64,000 nucleotides of DNA from Saccharothrix ecbatanensis (GCF_014205015.1 NZ_JACHMO010000001.1:5518001-5582000), one strand, 5' to 3'; counted from the stretch's first letter, positions 1 through 8,425 are shown. The notes: generated from the sequence alone by a model not told the origin. Numbers and translations: made by a program.

Positions 1-117
1 GGTGGGCATGAGCACCAACGCATCGCCGCCCGTGATGACGTGGTCGACGATGTCCTGCTGCTCCCCGCGGAAGGACTCGTACCCGAAAATCCTTCGCAGC
101 ACCTCTTGCGAAGCCAT
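1..117 (-). CDS. recQ: ATP-dependent DNA helicase RecQ, N-terminal fragment
   Basis: Only the first 39 codons are inside the window; the gene runs off the left edge. The reading starts MASQEVLRRIFGYESFRGEQ and continues to LVLMPT. The pattern FGY-x2-FRG-x-Q-x2-I followed by a hydrophobic stretch ending MPT is the RecQ Q-motif leading into motif I (MPTGGGKS), whose P-loop would lie just outside. RecQ unwinds DNA 3'-5' during recombination repair. It is transcribed away from the coupled nuclease/helicase pair at 456-4033, with about 340 bp between. RecQ-like helicases also occur in defence loci, but a housekeeping role is equally possible. Confidence 0.85.
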   Translation of the reverse strand, partial: MASQEVLRRIFGYESFRGEQQDIVDHVITGGDALVLMPT

Positions 118-455
118 CGCGCGATCCTAACTGACCCCTCCGACACTCCCTTCGGTCCGACCCTTGAACCGGTTCCGGCGATGCCGCACGAAGTACCGTG
201 CCGACCGCTCGTGGAAGGCGTCCGTGACCCGGCACCGCAGCAGTTCAAGGTTGCAGATCGAGCGTGCCACCCGTGGCGGCGGCGAGCACCGCGCCGTCGT
301 CGTCCACCGAGACGTGGCCGAGCTCGAGGAGTCGGTCGCAGCCGAACGAGCACGCGAGCATCGCAATGAGCGCCTTCCGGCCGTGACGGTGCTGGTCCCA
401 GGCGGGATTCGCGATTCATGCGTTCCTTGGTGGGGCTCTCTGGTAGCTGTAGATC
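118..455. other. Intergenic stretch with a possible decayed reading frame
   Basis: There is no intact gene between the recQ start and the helicase gene. On the minus strand, roughly 245-400 reads like protein (for example LLELGHVSVDDDG), ends at a stop at 245-247, and seems to resume in another frame as RVTDAFHERSARYFVRHRR. This could be a frameshifted remnant of a small gene, but I cannot name a family. The recQ promoter should lie in 118-200. Confidence 0.3.
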
Positions 456-2363
456 ATGTACGTCCACTGCGGGCAGGTGGGTGAGACCCGTGAGGCGATG
501 CGGTCGTCACCCCGCCGGTTCACGCGCGAGTGCGCGGATCGCTTCGAGGAGCAGCACGGGGAACCGCCGGGAGCGGCCGAGCTGCGGAGTTGGACCAACA
601 GCTGGCCGGTGCTGCTGGACGCGCTGGACCGGGCCGGGCAGGCCGGGTCGTGGCTGCTCCTGGAGTACACGCTCGCGGGCAGCGCGGAACGGGTGGACGC
701 GCTGGTGCTCGGCGCGCGACCCCGCGGCGGCCTCACCGGGGTCGTGGTCGAACTCAAGCAGTGGAGCCGCTGCACCTGGACGTCACCGCTCGAGGTCGCG
801 TTGGACGACGTCGTCCGGACACACCCCTGCCGCCAGGCGTTCGGCTACACCAGCCACCTCGAGGGTTGGTTGGAGGAGGCGACGCTCGACCTCGAGTACC
901 GGGGCGTCGCGTTCCTGCACAACGCGCCGGTCGACGTGGTGCACCGGCTGCGACACGCCGTGGTGGACAGCCACGGCAGCCGAGACGTGCCGATCGTCGG
1001 CCAAGCGGACCTGTCGGGAACGGACGGCGGCGAGCTGGCGCGGCTGCTGCGCTGCGAGGACCTCCGTCCGCCAACGTCCGAGCAGGTGGACAAGTTCGTC
1101 AGGGCCAGGCAACGGCCGTCGAAGTCGGTGTTCGAGGACCTCGACAACATCCTGTCGCAGAAGTCGGAGTTCCGACTCCTGGGCGACCAGCAGACGGCGC
1201 AGGTCCGCGTCCTGCGCACCCTCGACCCGGAGCGGACGACGAAGCGGCAGGTCATCGCGGTCACCGGCGGTCCCGGCACCGGGAAGACCGTGATCGCGCT
1301 TCGGCTGCTGGCCGACATCCCACGCATCCAGTCGCCGCGTGGCGAGGTGCAGACGCGATTCATCACACCCTCCGGCACTTTGCGCCGGCAGTTGGTTCGA
1401 GCCACCGAACTCCCTGGGGCGAAACAGCTCTTCCTGGTTCCGGACAGCTTCCGCCCCAGCCGGTCGGACGCCCACGTCATCCCGCTGATCGACGAGGCGC
1501 AGCGGCTGCGCCGGAGCGACCGCACCCTCGATCGGCTGATCCATTACTCGCCCGTGAGCGTGTTCTTCCTCGACGAGCGGCAGGTCATCCGGCCGAATGA
1601 GGGGGTCAGCGTCTCGGAGTTGGCACAGACCGCCGAGAGGTTCGACGCCGAGTTCACGCACATCACGCTGACCAGCCAGTTCCGCTGTGGCGGCTCGCAG
1701 CGGTACCTGAACTGGCTGGACCGCCTTTTCTCGGTGGACGGCGAGGCCGAGCCGTGGGTGCCGGGCCAGTACGAGGTGGGTTTGGCGGCGAATCCGGACG
1801 AGCTGTCCGCGTGGATCCGCGCACGCGGTCGTGGCGGGCGGACGGCCCGCATCTCCGCCGGCTTCTGCTGGGAGTGGAGCAAGGACGGGGTCAACCGGCC
1901 GCTCAGCGAGGATGTCGTGATCGAGTGGACCGACGAGCACGGCGGGCCGCGCACCTGGCGGCGACCGTGGAACTCGATGATGACCCGGATGGACGGCGAT
2001 GCCGTCACGGCGCCGCAGAGGGAGTTCTGGGCGACGGACGCGGGTGGCGAGAACCAGGTCGGGTGCGTCTACACCGCGCAGGCGCTCGAGTACGACTACA
2101 GCGGCGTGATCATCGGTCCCGACCTCGTCCGCCGGGACGGCGAGTGGGTCGGCCGGCCCGAGCACAGCCACGACGACGTGATGGAGAACGTCGCTCCCGA
2201 CGCGTACCGCCAGTTGGCCCTGAACACATACTGGGTGCTCGCAACCCGGGGCACCTCCGGCTGCCGATTCCACTCCACCGACCCGGAGACCCAGGACTTC
2301 CTGATGGGCCTGTTCGCCTCGCGCCAGGAATTGTCGGACCCCTCCCTTACTCTGCGTCCATGA
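456..2363 (+). CDS. DUF2075-type SF1 helicase with N-terminal PD-(D/E)XK-like nuclease region
   Basis: This 635-residue protein has two parts. The N-terminal ~110 residues carry E70, D81 (RVDALVLG) and E99-x-K101 (VVVELKQW), the spacing of a PD-(D/E)XK nuclease of the kind fused to DUF2075 ATPases. The ATPase starts near residue 265 with Walker A GGPGTGKT, Walker B VIPLIDEAQ (~345), a motif III-like FLDERQVIRPNEG, then TSQFRCGG and a C-terminal YWVLATRGTSGCRF box typical of DUF2075/Schlafen-like helicases. Start is ATG 456; a Met at 498 is an alternative and neither has a strong ribosome site. Its TGA overlaps the ATG of the HNH gene (ATGA), so the two are probably co-translated. Role inferred: DNA-translocating partner of a restriction nuclease. 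Confidence 0.75.
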   Translation: MYVHCGQVGETREAMRSSPRRFTRECADRFEEQHGEPPGAAELRSWTNSWPVLLDALDRAGQAGSWLLLEYTLAGSAERVDALVLGARPRGGLTGVVVELKQWSRCTWTSPLEVALDDVVRTHPCRQAFGYTSHLEGWLEEATLDLEYRGVAFLHNAPVDVVHRLRHAVVDSHGSRDVPIVGQADLSGTDGGELARLLRCEDLRPPTSEQVDKFVRARQRPSKSVFEDLDNILSQKSEFRLLGDQQTAQVRVLRTLDPERTTKRQVIAVTGGPGTGKTVIALRLLADIPRIQSPRGEVQTRFITPSGTLRRQLVRATELPGAKQLFLVPDSFRPSRSDAHVIPLIDEAQRLRRSDRTLDRLIHYSPVSVFFLDERQVIRPNEGVSVSELAQTAERFDAEFTHITLTSQFRCGGSQRYLNWLDRLFSVDGEAEPWVPGQYEVGLAANPDELSAWIRARGRGGRTARISAGFCWEWSKDGVNRPLSEDVVIEWTDEHGGPRTWRRPWNSMMTRMDGDAVTAPQREFWATDAGGENQVGCVYTAQALEYDYSGVIIGPDLVRRDGEWVGRPEHSHDDVMENVAPDAYRQLALNTYWVLATRGTSGCRFHSTDPETQDFLMGLFASRQELSDPSLTLRP

Positions 2364-4033
2364 GCTACCGGGACGTCCGCGGCCAAGACGTGCTTGCTGC
2401 GATCGCGCGGTTCGACGAGGTGGGCCGCGACGCCTTCCTCGAGCGGTACGGGTACGACAAGGCGCGCCGCTTCGTCGTGGTCCACAACGGGAAGCAGTAC
2501 GACTCGAAGGCGATCGTCGGGGTGGCGCATGAGTTCCTGGACGGCCGGGCGCTCACCCCCGGCGAGTTCAGCGGCGGACACGCGACCGTGGGCCTTCACC
2601 TGCGCGGGCTCGGGTTCGTGGTGCAGGAGCGCCGTGATCCGCAGCAGCTCCTGCTGCAACCGCGCGGCGGCGCCCGTGACGGCGGGCCGGGAAACTTCAA
2701 GCGGACCATCGAGAAGGGGGTCCGGCTCGCCGACCACGCCGACGCCTTCGGCGAAGACCTCGCCGAACTGCAAGCGCTGTACCGCGATGGAACGGCGAAG
2801 CTGTGGGGCAACACCCCGCCGGCACCGGCAAAGCAAAACAGCTTGAAGGCGAAGGCGATCCGCGGCCGGCGCGTCGGTGACCGCGTGCTGTTCTACGCCA
2901 AGCGCACGTTCATCGCCGAAGCGGTGATCCTCAAGCTGTTCCACAACCCGGCCGCCGCCCGTTCGATCTGGGGCGCCGACAAGACCGGTGAGACGTTCGA
3001 GCACATGATGGCGCTGGGCGATGTGCGGTTGATCCGGGAGGACGCGACCGACCTGGTCCTCCGGGCGACCAGACAGGAGACGCTGCGCTCGGTCACGCTC
3101 GTTCCCGCAGGGAAATTCGTCACGCCGACCGAACAGCCGAAGCCGACAAAGCCGTCGCCCGACGGCCCGTTCTCCGTCGAACAACATATGACGGAGCTGC
3201 TCACCCTTCACAGCCCGGAGCGGAGCGCGAAGAGTGAATCGGTCGCCTTGCTGTGGACGATCGGCCAGGTCGGGGACAAGCCGCGGCTGCACCCCCTGTC
3301 GACGTTCCGGCAGGGGGTCTCCATGGTGCTCACCGCCTGCGGGGTAGAGGGCGCCGACGAGGTGGAACGCCCCTTCTACGACCTGAGACGGACCAGCTTT
3401 TGGCGGATCGATCCTGAGGAGACCCCTTCGAGCGCCGCGAATGCGCCGGAACCGAGGGCCGGCTTCACCGACGAGTTCCACCGGCTCCTGATGGACGTCT
3501 CTTTCCGCACCAAGGCCATTAACGCACTGCGTTCTCGGCACCTCGACGACATCGAGGACCATGAGAGCCTCTTGGCGAGCGTGGGCCTCGGTGACTACCT
3601 GACGGTCAGCGGTGGGCCTCAGCGCGACGCGGACACCCCTGGCGAACGGCGTCGGCGGCCCAACCAAGGGTCGTCGGTCGTCCGCGACCCGAAGGTGGTC
3701 AAGAAGGTGAAAGCGCTGTACGACCACACCTGCCAGTTCTGCGGCACCCGGCTCAGCACCGGGTTCGGCTACTACAGCGAGGCCGCGCACATCCGCGGCC
3801 TCACCGTGCACACCGGGCCTGACGACCTGGAGAACCTGCTGTGCCTGTGCGCGAACTGCCACGTCCAGTTCGACGGGTACGGGCTGTACGTGGACGAGGA
3901 CTACGTCGTGCGCCGGGTGCGCGACCGGGTGGAGGTGGGCAAGCTCCGCGTCGTGCCCGATCACCCCATCGACGCCGCCCACATCACCTACCACCGCGAA
4001 CTGTGTGTGATCGCCCCTCCGACTTCCCCTTGA
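2360..4033 (+). CDS. ScoMcrA-like HNH endonuclease with DNA-modification reader domains (type IV restriction)
   Basis: This 557-residue protein starts at the ATG overlapping the upstream stop; open frame further upstream in the same phase is only read-through. Residues 1-88 (from MSYRDVRGQDVLAAIARFD, with YDSKAIVGVAHEF and GEFSGG) match the head domain of ScoMcrA-type enzymes. Residues ~105-240 (RVGDRVLFYAKRTFIAEAVI, GETFEHMMALGDV) look like an EVE/PUA-type reader. Residues ~270-380, with RPFYDLRRTSFWRI, resemble the sulfur-binding domain. The C-terminus is an HNH zinc-finger nuclease: CQFCGTRL (~457), EAAHIRGL (~477), ENLLCLCANCH (~496). ScoMcrA cleaves phosphorothioate or Dcm-methylated DNA; this protein probably restricts modified foreign DNA. 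Modification specificity cannot be read from sequence. Confidence 0.8.
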   Translation: MSYRDVRGQDVLAAIARFDEVGRDAFLERYGYDKARRFVVVHNGKQYDSKAIVGVAHEFLDGRALTPGEFSGGHATVGLHLRGLGFVVQERRDPQQLLLQPRGGARDGGPGNFKRTIEKGVRLADHADAFGEDLAELQALYRDGTAKLWGNTPPAPAKQNSLKAKAIRGRRVGDRVLFYAKRTFIAEAVILKLFHNPAAARSIWGADKTGETFEHMMALGDVRLIREDATDLVLRATRQETLRSVTLVPAGKFVTPTEQPKPTKPSPDGPFSVEQHMTELLTLHSPERSAKSESVALLWTIGQVGDKPRLHPLSTFRQGVSMVLTACGVEGADEVERPFYDLRRTSFWRIDPEETPSSAANAPEPRAGFTDEFHRLLMDVSFRTKAINALRSRHLDDIEDHESLLASVGLGDYLTVSGGPQRDADTPGERRRRPNQGSSVVRDPKVVKKVKALYDHTCQFCGTRLSTGFGYYSEAAHIRGLTVHTGPDDLENLLCLCANCHVQFDGYGLYVDEDYVVRRVRDRVEVGKLRVVPDHPIDAAHITYHRELCVIAPPTSP

Positions 4034-4070
4034 GGCGACGAAGTCGCCACACCTGTGAGGCCAAACACCG

Positions 4071-4101
4071 GTGTGGGCTCGGCTGACGGCCGAGCCCGCA
4101 C
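4071..4101 (+). terminator. Stem-loop terminator after the helicase/HNH pair
   Basis: A 13-bp stem (4071-4083 with 4089-4101, one G-T pair) closes a 5-nt loop, 37 bp after the HNH stop. There is no T-tract, which is usual for actinobacterial terminators. Confidence 0.65.
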
Positions 4102-4250
4102 AAGGGGCGTTAGGCGGCTCGGGTGGCGAGGGAGCGTTACAGGACCACCGCCAGCGGCAGGAACGTGCCGCTGACCGATCACCGTCCCCAGCACGGTCCC
4201 GCATCGCCCGTGAGAAGAGTCGTTCCTGGAGTCGCCTCGACGGGGTGGGG

Positions 4251-4475
4251 TCAGGAGCAGGACGTGGGCTGCGGCCGGTTGGTTCCGACGAACACGCTCC
4301 ACTCCTGCGCGGTCAGCTGTCGCTGTGCGATCCGGCACGCCAGGGCCCGCCATGTCGACCGGTCGGTGTCCCACAGCAGTACCGAGCCGTCCTGGCCGGC
4401 GGATGCGAGGTGACGGCCGTCGGGGCTGAACGCGAGCGCGGTGACGTGCCCGTTTGCCGCGCCGTGTTCCCACGA
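4251..4475 (-). pseudogene. C-terminal relic of a WD40-repeat (TIR-WD40-type) protein
   Basis: The minus strand reads a clean WD40 blade (VTALAFSPDGRHLASAGQDG, then SVLLWDTDRSTW) and the tail ALACRIAQRQLTAQEW, ending at a stop at 4251-4253. An in-frame stop at 4476-4478 cuts it off and no start codon or N-terminal part follows. The tail matches the C-terminal W-R-x2-A-C-x2-A-x-R-x-L-T-x2-E-W pattern of the intact TIR-WD40 protein at 29566-32313, so this is most likely the last ~70 residues of a deleted paralogue. Confidence 0.7.
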
Positions 4476-4543
4476 TCACCCGACCGTGCCATGGTGACCG
4501 CGACGAGAATTGGTCTGGACCTTCAGGCGAGAGGATCGGGACG

Positions 4544-5443
4544 ATGCGCGGCACCACCGTGCCACCGGGAACGCCCTGCCGGACGCCCCGCGAGGGCGAG
4601 TTGCCCGTGCACCGGCTGGAAGTGCCGCTGCCGAACGCGTTGCCGTTCGCCGTCGGCACGTTCGACACGATCGGCCCGCTGTCGCGCGCGGCGTTCCCGC
4701 ACCGGCACACGTTCCACGAGATCGTGCACGTCACCGGCGGCATCGGCACGCACGTGGTCGACCTCGCCCGCTGGGAGCTGCGCCCGCCGCACCTGTGCGT
4801 GATCGCGCCCGGCCAGGTGCACCACTGGGAGGACACGCGGGACCTGACCGGGTCCGTCCTGCTGTTCACCGACGACTTCCTGCTCGACCACCCCGCCGAC
4901 CGCGAGCTGCTGCGGCGGTTGAGCGAGCGCCCGTGGCTGACGCTGGACGAGCCCGCCCACGCCCGAATCGCGCGCCTGGTCGCCGAGCTGGACGACGAGT
5001 ACCGACGTGGTGAGGCAGGCGTCGAAACGATCCTGCGCGCGCTGCTGCACGTGCTCGTGGTGCGTGCGGCCAGACTGCGCGCGACGCCGGCCGCACCGCC
5101 TCCGGCGCGGGCGGGTGCGGTGGCGGAGGAGTTCGTCCGGCTGGTCGGCCGCACGGACCACGCGCTGTGGTCGGTGGGCGCGTACGCGGAGCGGATCGGC
5201 GTCACGCCCGGCTACCTCACCGAGGCGGTGAAGGCGGCGACCGGGCGGACGCCGTCGCAGCTCGTCCGGGAAGCGCGCACCCACGAGGCGAAGCGGTTGC
5301 TGGCCAAGACGGACCTGACCGTGCGGCAGGTCGCTGTCCGGACGGGCTTCGCCGACCCTGCGTACTTCTGCCGCTTCTTCCGCCGGGAGACGGGCCTGAG
5401 CCCCGGAGCCTTCCGCCGCGGCGGCGAAACCCGTTCACCGTGA
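4544..5443 (+). CDS. AraC-family transcriptional regulator
   Basis: This 299-residue protein has an N-terminal cupin-like sensing domain (HRHTFHEIVHVTGG, APGQVHHWE; residues ~50-110) and a C-terminal double helix-turn-helix (~195-295) with VGAYAERIGVTPGYLTEAVK and VAVRTGFADPAYFCRFFRRE, ending in the usual GLSPGAFR. ATG 4544 is chosen because GAGAGG sits about 10 nt upstream; the frame extends to 4454 without a better site. It lies 136 bp upstream of, and in the same direction as, the secreted dioxygenase gene and may control it. Ligand unknown. Confidence 0.85.
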   Translation: MRGTTVPPGTPCRTPREGELPVHRLEVPLPNALPFAVGTFDTIGPLSRAAFPHRHTFHEIVHVTGGIGTHVVDLARWELRPPHLCVIAPGQVHHWEDTRDLTGSVLLFTDDFLLDHPADRELLRRLSERPWLTLDEPAHARIARLVAELDDEYRRGEAGVETILRALLHVLVVRAARLRATPAAPPPARAGAVAEEFVRLVGRTDHALWSVGAYAERIGVTPGYLTEAVKAATGRTPSQLVREARTHEAKRLLAKTDLTVRQVAVRTGFADPAYFCRFFRRETGLSPGAFRRGGETRSP

Positions 5444-5579
5444 CGCATTCACAGTCAGGACACCGGCAACAGCGACCACGAGGATCACCACGAACCGCGG
5501 TTCCAGTCCATCGTCGTGGCCGGCCGGCGTCCCTAGGTTCGGGGTGGATTCCTGGCGAACCCACCCACGAGGAGCAGGT

Positions 5580-6437
5580 ATGGACGCATCGAAGGACAGC
5601 GCACCGGACAGCGCACCGGACGACGCGACGGACGCCCACCTCAGTCGCAAGACCGTGCTGCGTGCCGCGCTCGCCGCCGGGGTCGCGTTGCCCGCGGCGC
5701 TGATGGGAGTGCCCGCGCTGGCCCGCACGGTCGGCCCGGACGGTGGCCCGCTGGACGTCACCCCGGCGTGCGACGACGGCGACGACCCGACGCCACCGCA
5801 GATGGAAGGCCCCTACTTCAAGCCGAACTCGCCCCGCCGCACGTCACTGGTCGACGGCAGCACGCCGGGCACCCGGCTCACCGTCACCGGCTACGTGTTC
5901 GGCCTGGCCTGCCAACCGCTCGGCAACGTGCTGCTGGACTTCTGGCAGGCGGACGTCAACGGCGTCTACGACAACGCCGGCTTCCGCTTCCGCGGCCACC
6001 AGTTCACCGACGCCGCGGGCGCGTTCACGCTGACCACGATCGTGCCCGGCCTCTACCCCGGCCGCACCCGGCACCTCCACGTGAAGGCTCAGGCGCCCGG
6101 ACGCCCGGTGCTCACGACCCAGCTCTACTTCCCGGGCGAGCCGCGGAACAGCACCGACAGCCTCTTCGACCCACGACTGCTGATGGCGGTGCGGACCGTG
6201 GGCAGCGGCCGTGAGGCGAAGTTCGACTTCGTGCTGAACGTGTCGCAGACCAGCACCACCAAGCCGACGTCCACGACCACGTCGTCACCGGGCGGCGGCA
6301 CGTGGGCGGCGGGCACCAACTACGCGACCGGAGCACACGTCACCTACGGCGGAACCGGGTACGTGTGCCTGCAAGCCCACCTCGCCCAGCCTGGCTGGGA
6401 GCCGCCGAACGTGCCCGCCCTCTGGCGCGCGGGGTGA
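5580..6437 (+). CDS. Secreted intradiol ring-cleavage dioxygenase with C-terminal carbohydrate-binding module
   Basis: This 285-residue protein starts at ATG 5580 after AGGAGCAGG. An N-terminal SRKTVLRAALAAGVALPAAL segment looks like a secretion signal, possibly Tat with an RK pair. The dioxygenase core (~60-215) has the intradiol signature: MEGPYFKPNSP, LLDFWQADVNGVYDN (iron Tyr region), GLYPGRTRHLHVKAQAPG (iron Tyr and His pair) and TQLYFPGEP. After a Thr/Ser linker (~225-240), the last ~45 residues (TWAAGTNYATGAHVTYGGTG with following W and P residues) form a CBM5/12-type chitin/cellulose-binding module. Extracellular CBM-linked catechol dioxygenases are known in lignocellulose-degrading streptomycetes. 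Predicted substrates are lignin-derived catechols at the plant-polymer surface. Confidence 0.88.
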   Translation: MDASKDSAPDSAPDDATDAHLSRKTVLRAALAAGVALPAALMGVPALARTVGPDGGPLDVTPACDDGDDPTPPQMEGPYFKPNSPRRTSLVDGSTPGTRLTVTGYVFGLACQPLGNVLLDFWQADVNGVYDNAGFRFRGHQFTDAAGAFTLTTIVPGLYPGRTRHLHVKAQAPGRPVLTTQLYFPGEPRNSTDSLFDPRLLMAVRTVGSGREAKFDFVLNVSQTSTTKPTSTTTSSPGGGTWAAGTNYATGAHVTYGGTGYVCLQAHLAQPGWEPPNVPALWRAG

Positions 6438-6499
6438 ACGCCGGGTAAGAAGCCGGGTAAGAAACGGATGACCGACGCCAGAGCCAAGCCACTCGCATC

Positions 6500-6528
6500 C
6501 CCCTCGGTGTGCCGACCGCACCGAGGGG
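6500..6528 (+). terminator. Stem-loop terminator after the dioxygenase gene
   Basis: A 10-bp perfect inverted repeat (6500-6509 with 6519-6528) and 9-nt loop, 62 bp after the dioxygenase stop and before the carboxylase leader. Confidence 0.6.
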
Positions 6529-6634
6529 AAGTGGCCCCCATAGGGGTGGGTGCAGGGGGTTTTCTGGGGTTCCCCCCACAGTCGTGGGCGGTCATATTCC
6601 GTCTTTGACACCATCCTGCATACCCGGGGGACCC

Positions 6635-8065
6635 ATGACGGCGCAGACCGTGCCCGCCCACGTCGACGCTCGCGTTGTCGAGCCCGATTTCCGCGCACCG
6701 TCAGTCCGGCTCGGCCGGCTGCTGGACGAGGACTCCGCACAACCGCTGCACGAAGCGGACGACAGCGGCGTGAGCGCGGTGAGCGGCCTGATCGACGGCC
6801 GACCCGTGATCGCCTACTGCACCGACGCGACGAAGATGGGCGGCGCCCTCGGCTGGCCCGGCGCGATGCACATCGTCCGCGCCATCGAGACCGCCGTCGA
6901 GCAGCTCGTCCCGGTCATCGGCCTGTGGCACTCCGGCGGCGCGAAGCTCGCCGACGGCGTCGAGTCGATGGACGGCGTCGGCCGCATGTTCGCCGCGATG
7001 ACCCGCGCTTCCGGCGTCGTGCCGCAGATCTCCGTGGTGCTCGGCCCGGCCGCCGGCGCCGCCGCTTACGGCCCCGCCCTGACCGACATCGTGGTCATGT
7101 CCAACGACGCCCGGATCTTCGTCACCGGCCCGGACGTGGTGAAGACGGTCACCGGCGAGGTGATCGACATGGAGGGCCTCGGCGGTCCCGTCGCGCACGG
7201 CCGCAAGTCCGGCGTGGCGCACATCGTGGTCGACACCGAGGAAGAGGCCTACCGGCGCACGCGTCGGCTCACCGGGTTCTTCAGCCGGCCCGGCGAGATC
7301 GAGGTGGCGTCCGCGGGCGAGCCCGACGACCTGAGCGCGTTGCTGCCCGAGTCGCCGCGCCGTGCCTACGACGTGCACCCGGTGATCAACCGGCTGCTGG
7401 ACGACGCCGTGTTCGAGGAGCTCCAGGCCGGCTGGGCGCCGAACGTCGTGGTCGGCCTCGGCCGGCTGTGCGAGCGGACCGTCGGCATCATCGCCAACAA
7501 CCCGCTGCGCAAGGGCGGCTGCCTCGACTCGCTGTCGGCGGAGAAGGCCGCGCGGTTCGTGCGGATGTGCGACTCGCTCGGCGTGCCGCTGGTCGTGCTC
7601 GTGGACGTGCCCGGCTACCTGCCCGGCGTCGGCCAGGAGTGGGGCGGCGTCGTGCGGCGCGGCGCGAAGCTGCTGCACGCGTTCGCCGAGTCGTCCGTGC
7701 CCCGGATCACCCTGATCACGCGGAAGTCCTACGGCGGCGCGTACATCGCGATGAACTCGCGTTCGCTGGGCGCGACGGCCGTGTTCGCGTGGCCGGACGC
7801 CGAGGTCGCCGTCATGGGTGTGGAAGCCGCCGTGGGCATCCTGCACCGCAAGAAGCTGGCCGCCGTCGCCGACGAGACGGAGCGCGCGGAGCTGCGCGAG
7901 AAGCTGATCGAGGAGCACCGCCGGATCGCCGGCGGCGTCGACCGCGCGATGTCGCTCGGCGTGGTGGACGAGGTGATCTCCCCGGACGAGACCCGGGTCA
8001 GGATCGCGAAGGCGCTGGCGAACGCGCCGGCCGGCCGAGGGCGGCACACGAACATCCCGTTGTGA
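6635..8065 (+). CDS. Acyl-CoA carboxylase carboxyltransferase (beta) subunit
   Basis: This 476-residue protein transfers carboxyl groups from biotin to acyl-CoA (acetyl/propionyl-CoA family, crotonase-like fold). The first half carries LWHSGGAKLADGVESMDG and VLGPAAGAAAYGPALTDIVV; the second half carries VDVPGYLPGVGQEWGGVVRR and ITRKSYGGAYIAMNSRSLGA, the paired acyl-CoA and carboxybiotin oxyanion-hole regions. ATG 6635 follows a G-rich CCGGGGG site; an in-frame GTG at 6509 lies inside the upstream terminator and is rejected. It is slightly short of the usual ~510-530 residues. No biotin carboxylase lies beside it, so the alpha subunit must come from elsewhere. The downstream small frame is coupled. 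Confidence 0.9.
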   Translation: MTAQTVPAHVDARVVEPDFRAPSVRLGRLLDEDSAQPLHEADDSGVSAVSGLIDGRPVIAYCTDATKMGGALGWPGAMHIVRAIETAVEQLVPVIGLWHSGGAKLADGVESMDGVGRMFAAMTRASGVVPQISVVLGPAAGAAAYGPALTDIVVMSNDARIFVTGPDVVKTVTGEVIDMEGLGGPVAHGRKSGVAHIVVDTEEEAYRRTRRLTGFFSRPGEIEVASAGEPDDLSALLPESPRRAYDVHPVINRLLDDAVFEELQAGWAPNVVVGLGRLCERTVGIIANNPLRKGGCLDSLSAEKAARFVRMCDSLGVPLVVLVDVPGYLPGVGQEWGGVVRRGAKLLHAFAESSVPRITLITRKSYGGAYIAMNSRSLGATAVFAWPDAEVAVMGVEAAVGILHRKKLAAVADETERAELREKLIEEHRRIAGGVDRAMSLGVVDEVISPDETRVRIAKALANAPAGRGRHTNIPL

Positions 8066-8072
8066 GGTGACG

Positions 8073-8365
8073 ATGTCGAATCGCGAACTGACGGCCCTGC
8101 GGGCGTTGATCGACCAGGCCCGCACGCACACGGACGCCTTGCGCGCGGACTTCCGGGACCACCCGGGGTGCGGCGGCTGGTGAACGACCTGGACCGGCTC
8201 GCGATCGACGTGGACGAGGTGGCGGAGGTGGCCGGTGCGCCGGCCCCTCCGGTTCCGCGCCGGCCCGAGGACCTGGTCACCGTGCCCGACACGCCGTACG
8301 CGCCGGACTTCTGGCACGGCGCGGACGACGAGGGCGTCGGCGGCCACCGACCGCACTACCGGTAG
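8073..8365 (+). pseudogene. Small carboxylase-linked gene interrupted by a 1-nt frameshift
   Basis: ATG 8073 lies 7 nt after the carboxyltransferase stop, with GAGGTG between. It reads MSNRELTALRALIDQARTHT and on to RDHPG, then stops at 8181. The -1 frame continues immediately as VRRLVNDLDRLAIDVDEVAE with normal high-GC codon use to a TAG at 8363-8365. Restoring one base in the CCCGGGG run at 8162-8168 gives one ~97-residue protein. I do not recognise the family; it is not an obvious ACC epsilon subunit. It could be a real inactivation, programmed slippage or a sequencing error. Confidence 0.65.
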
Positions 8366-8392
8366 TGCCCAGAGGTCTGGACATGCTTGAAG

Positions 8393-8425
8393 CGGAGCCC
8401 GCGACCGGTTCGGTCGCGGGCTCCG
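8393..8425. terminator. Strong bidirectional terminator hairpin
   Basis: A perfect 15-bp inverted repeat (8393-8407 with 8411-8425) with a 3-nt loop, placed between converging genes (the carboxylase pair and the small peptide gene). Confidence 0.8.

Noticed and set aside
1754..2359. Upstream extension of the HNH endonuclease frame
   Set aside because: It overlaps the helicase coding region in another frame; the ScoMcrA-type head begins exactly at the ATGA-coupled start 2360.
6509..6634. Upstream GTG start for the carboxyltransferase
   Set aside because: It lies inside the terminator hairpin and gives a Pro/Gly-rich leader; ATG 6635 matches the family start.
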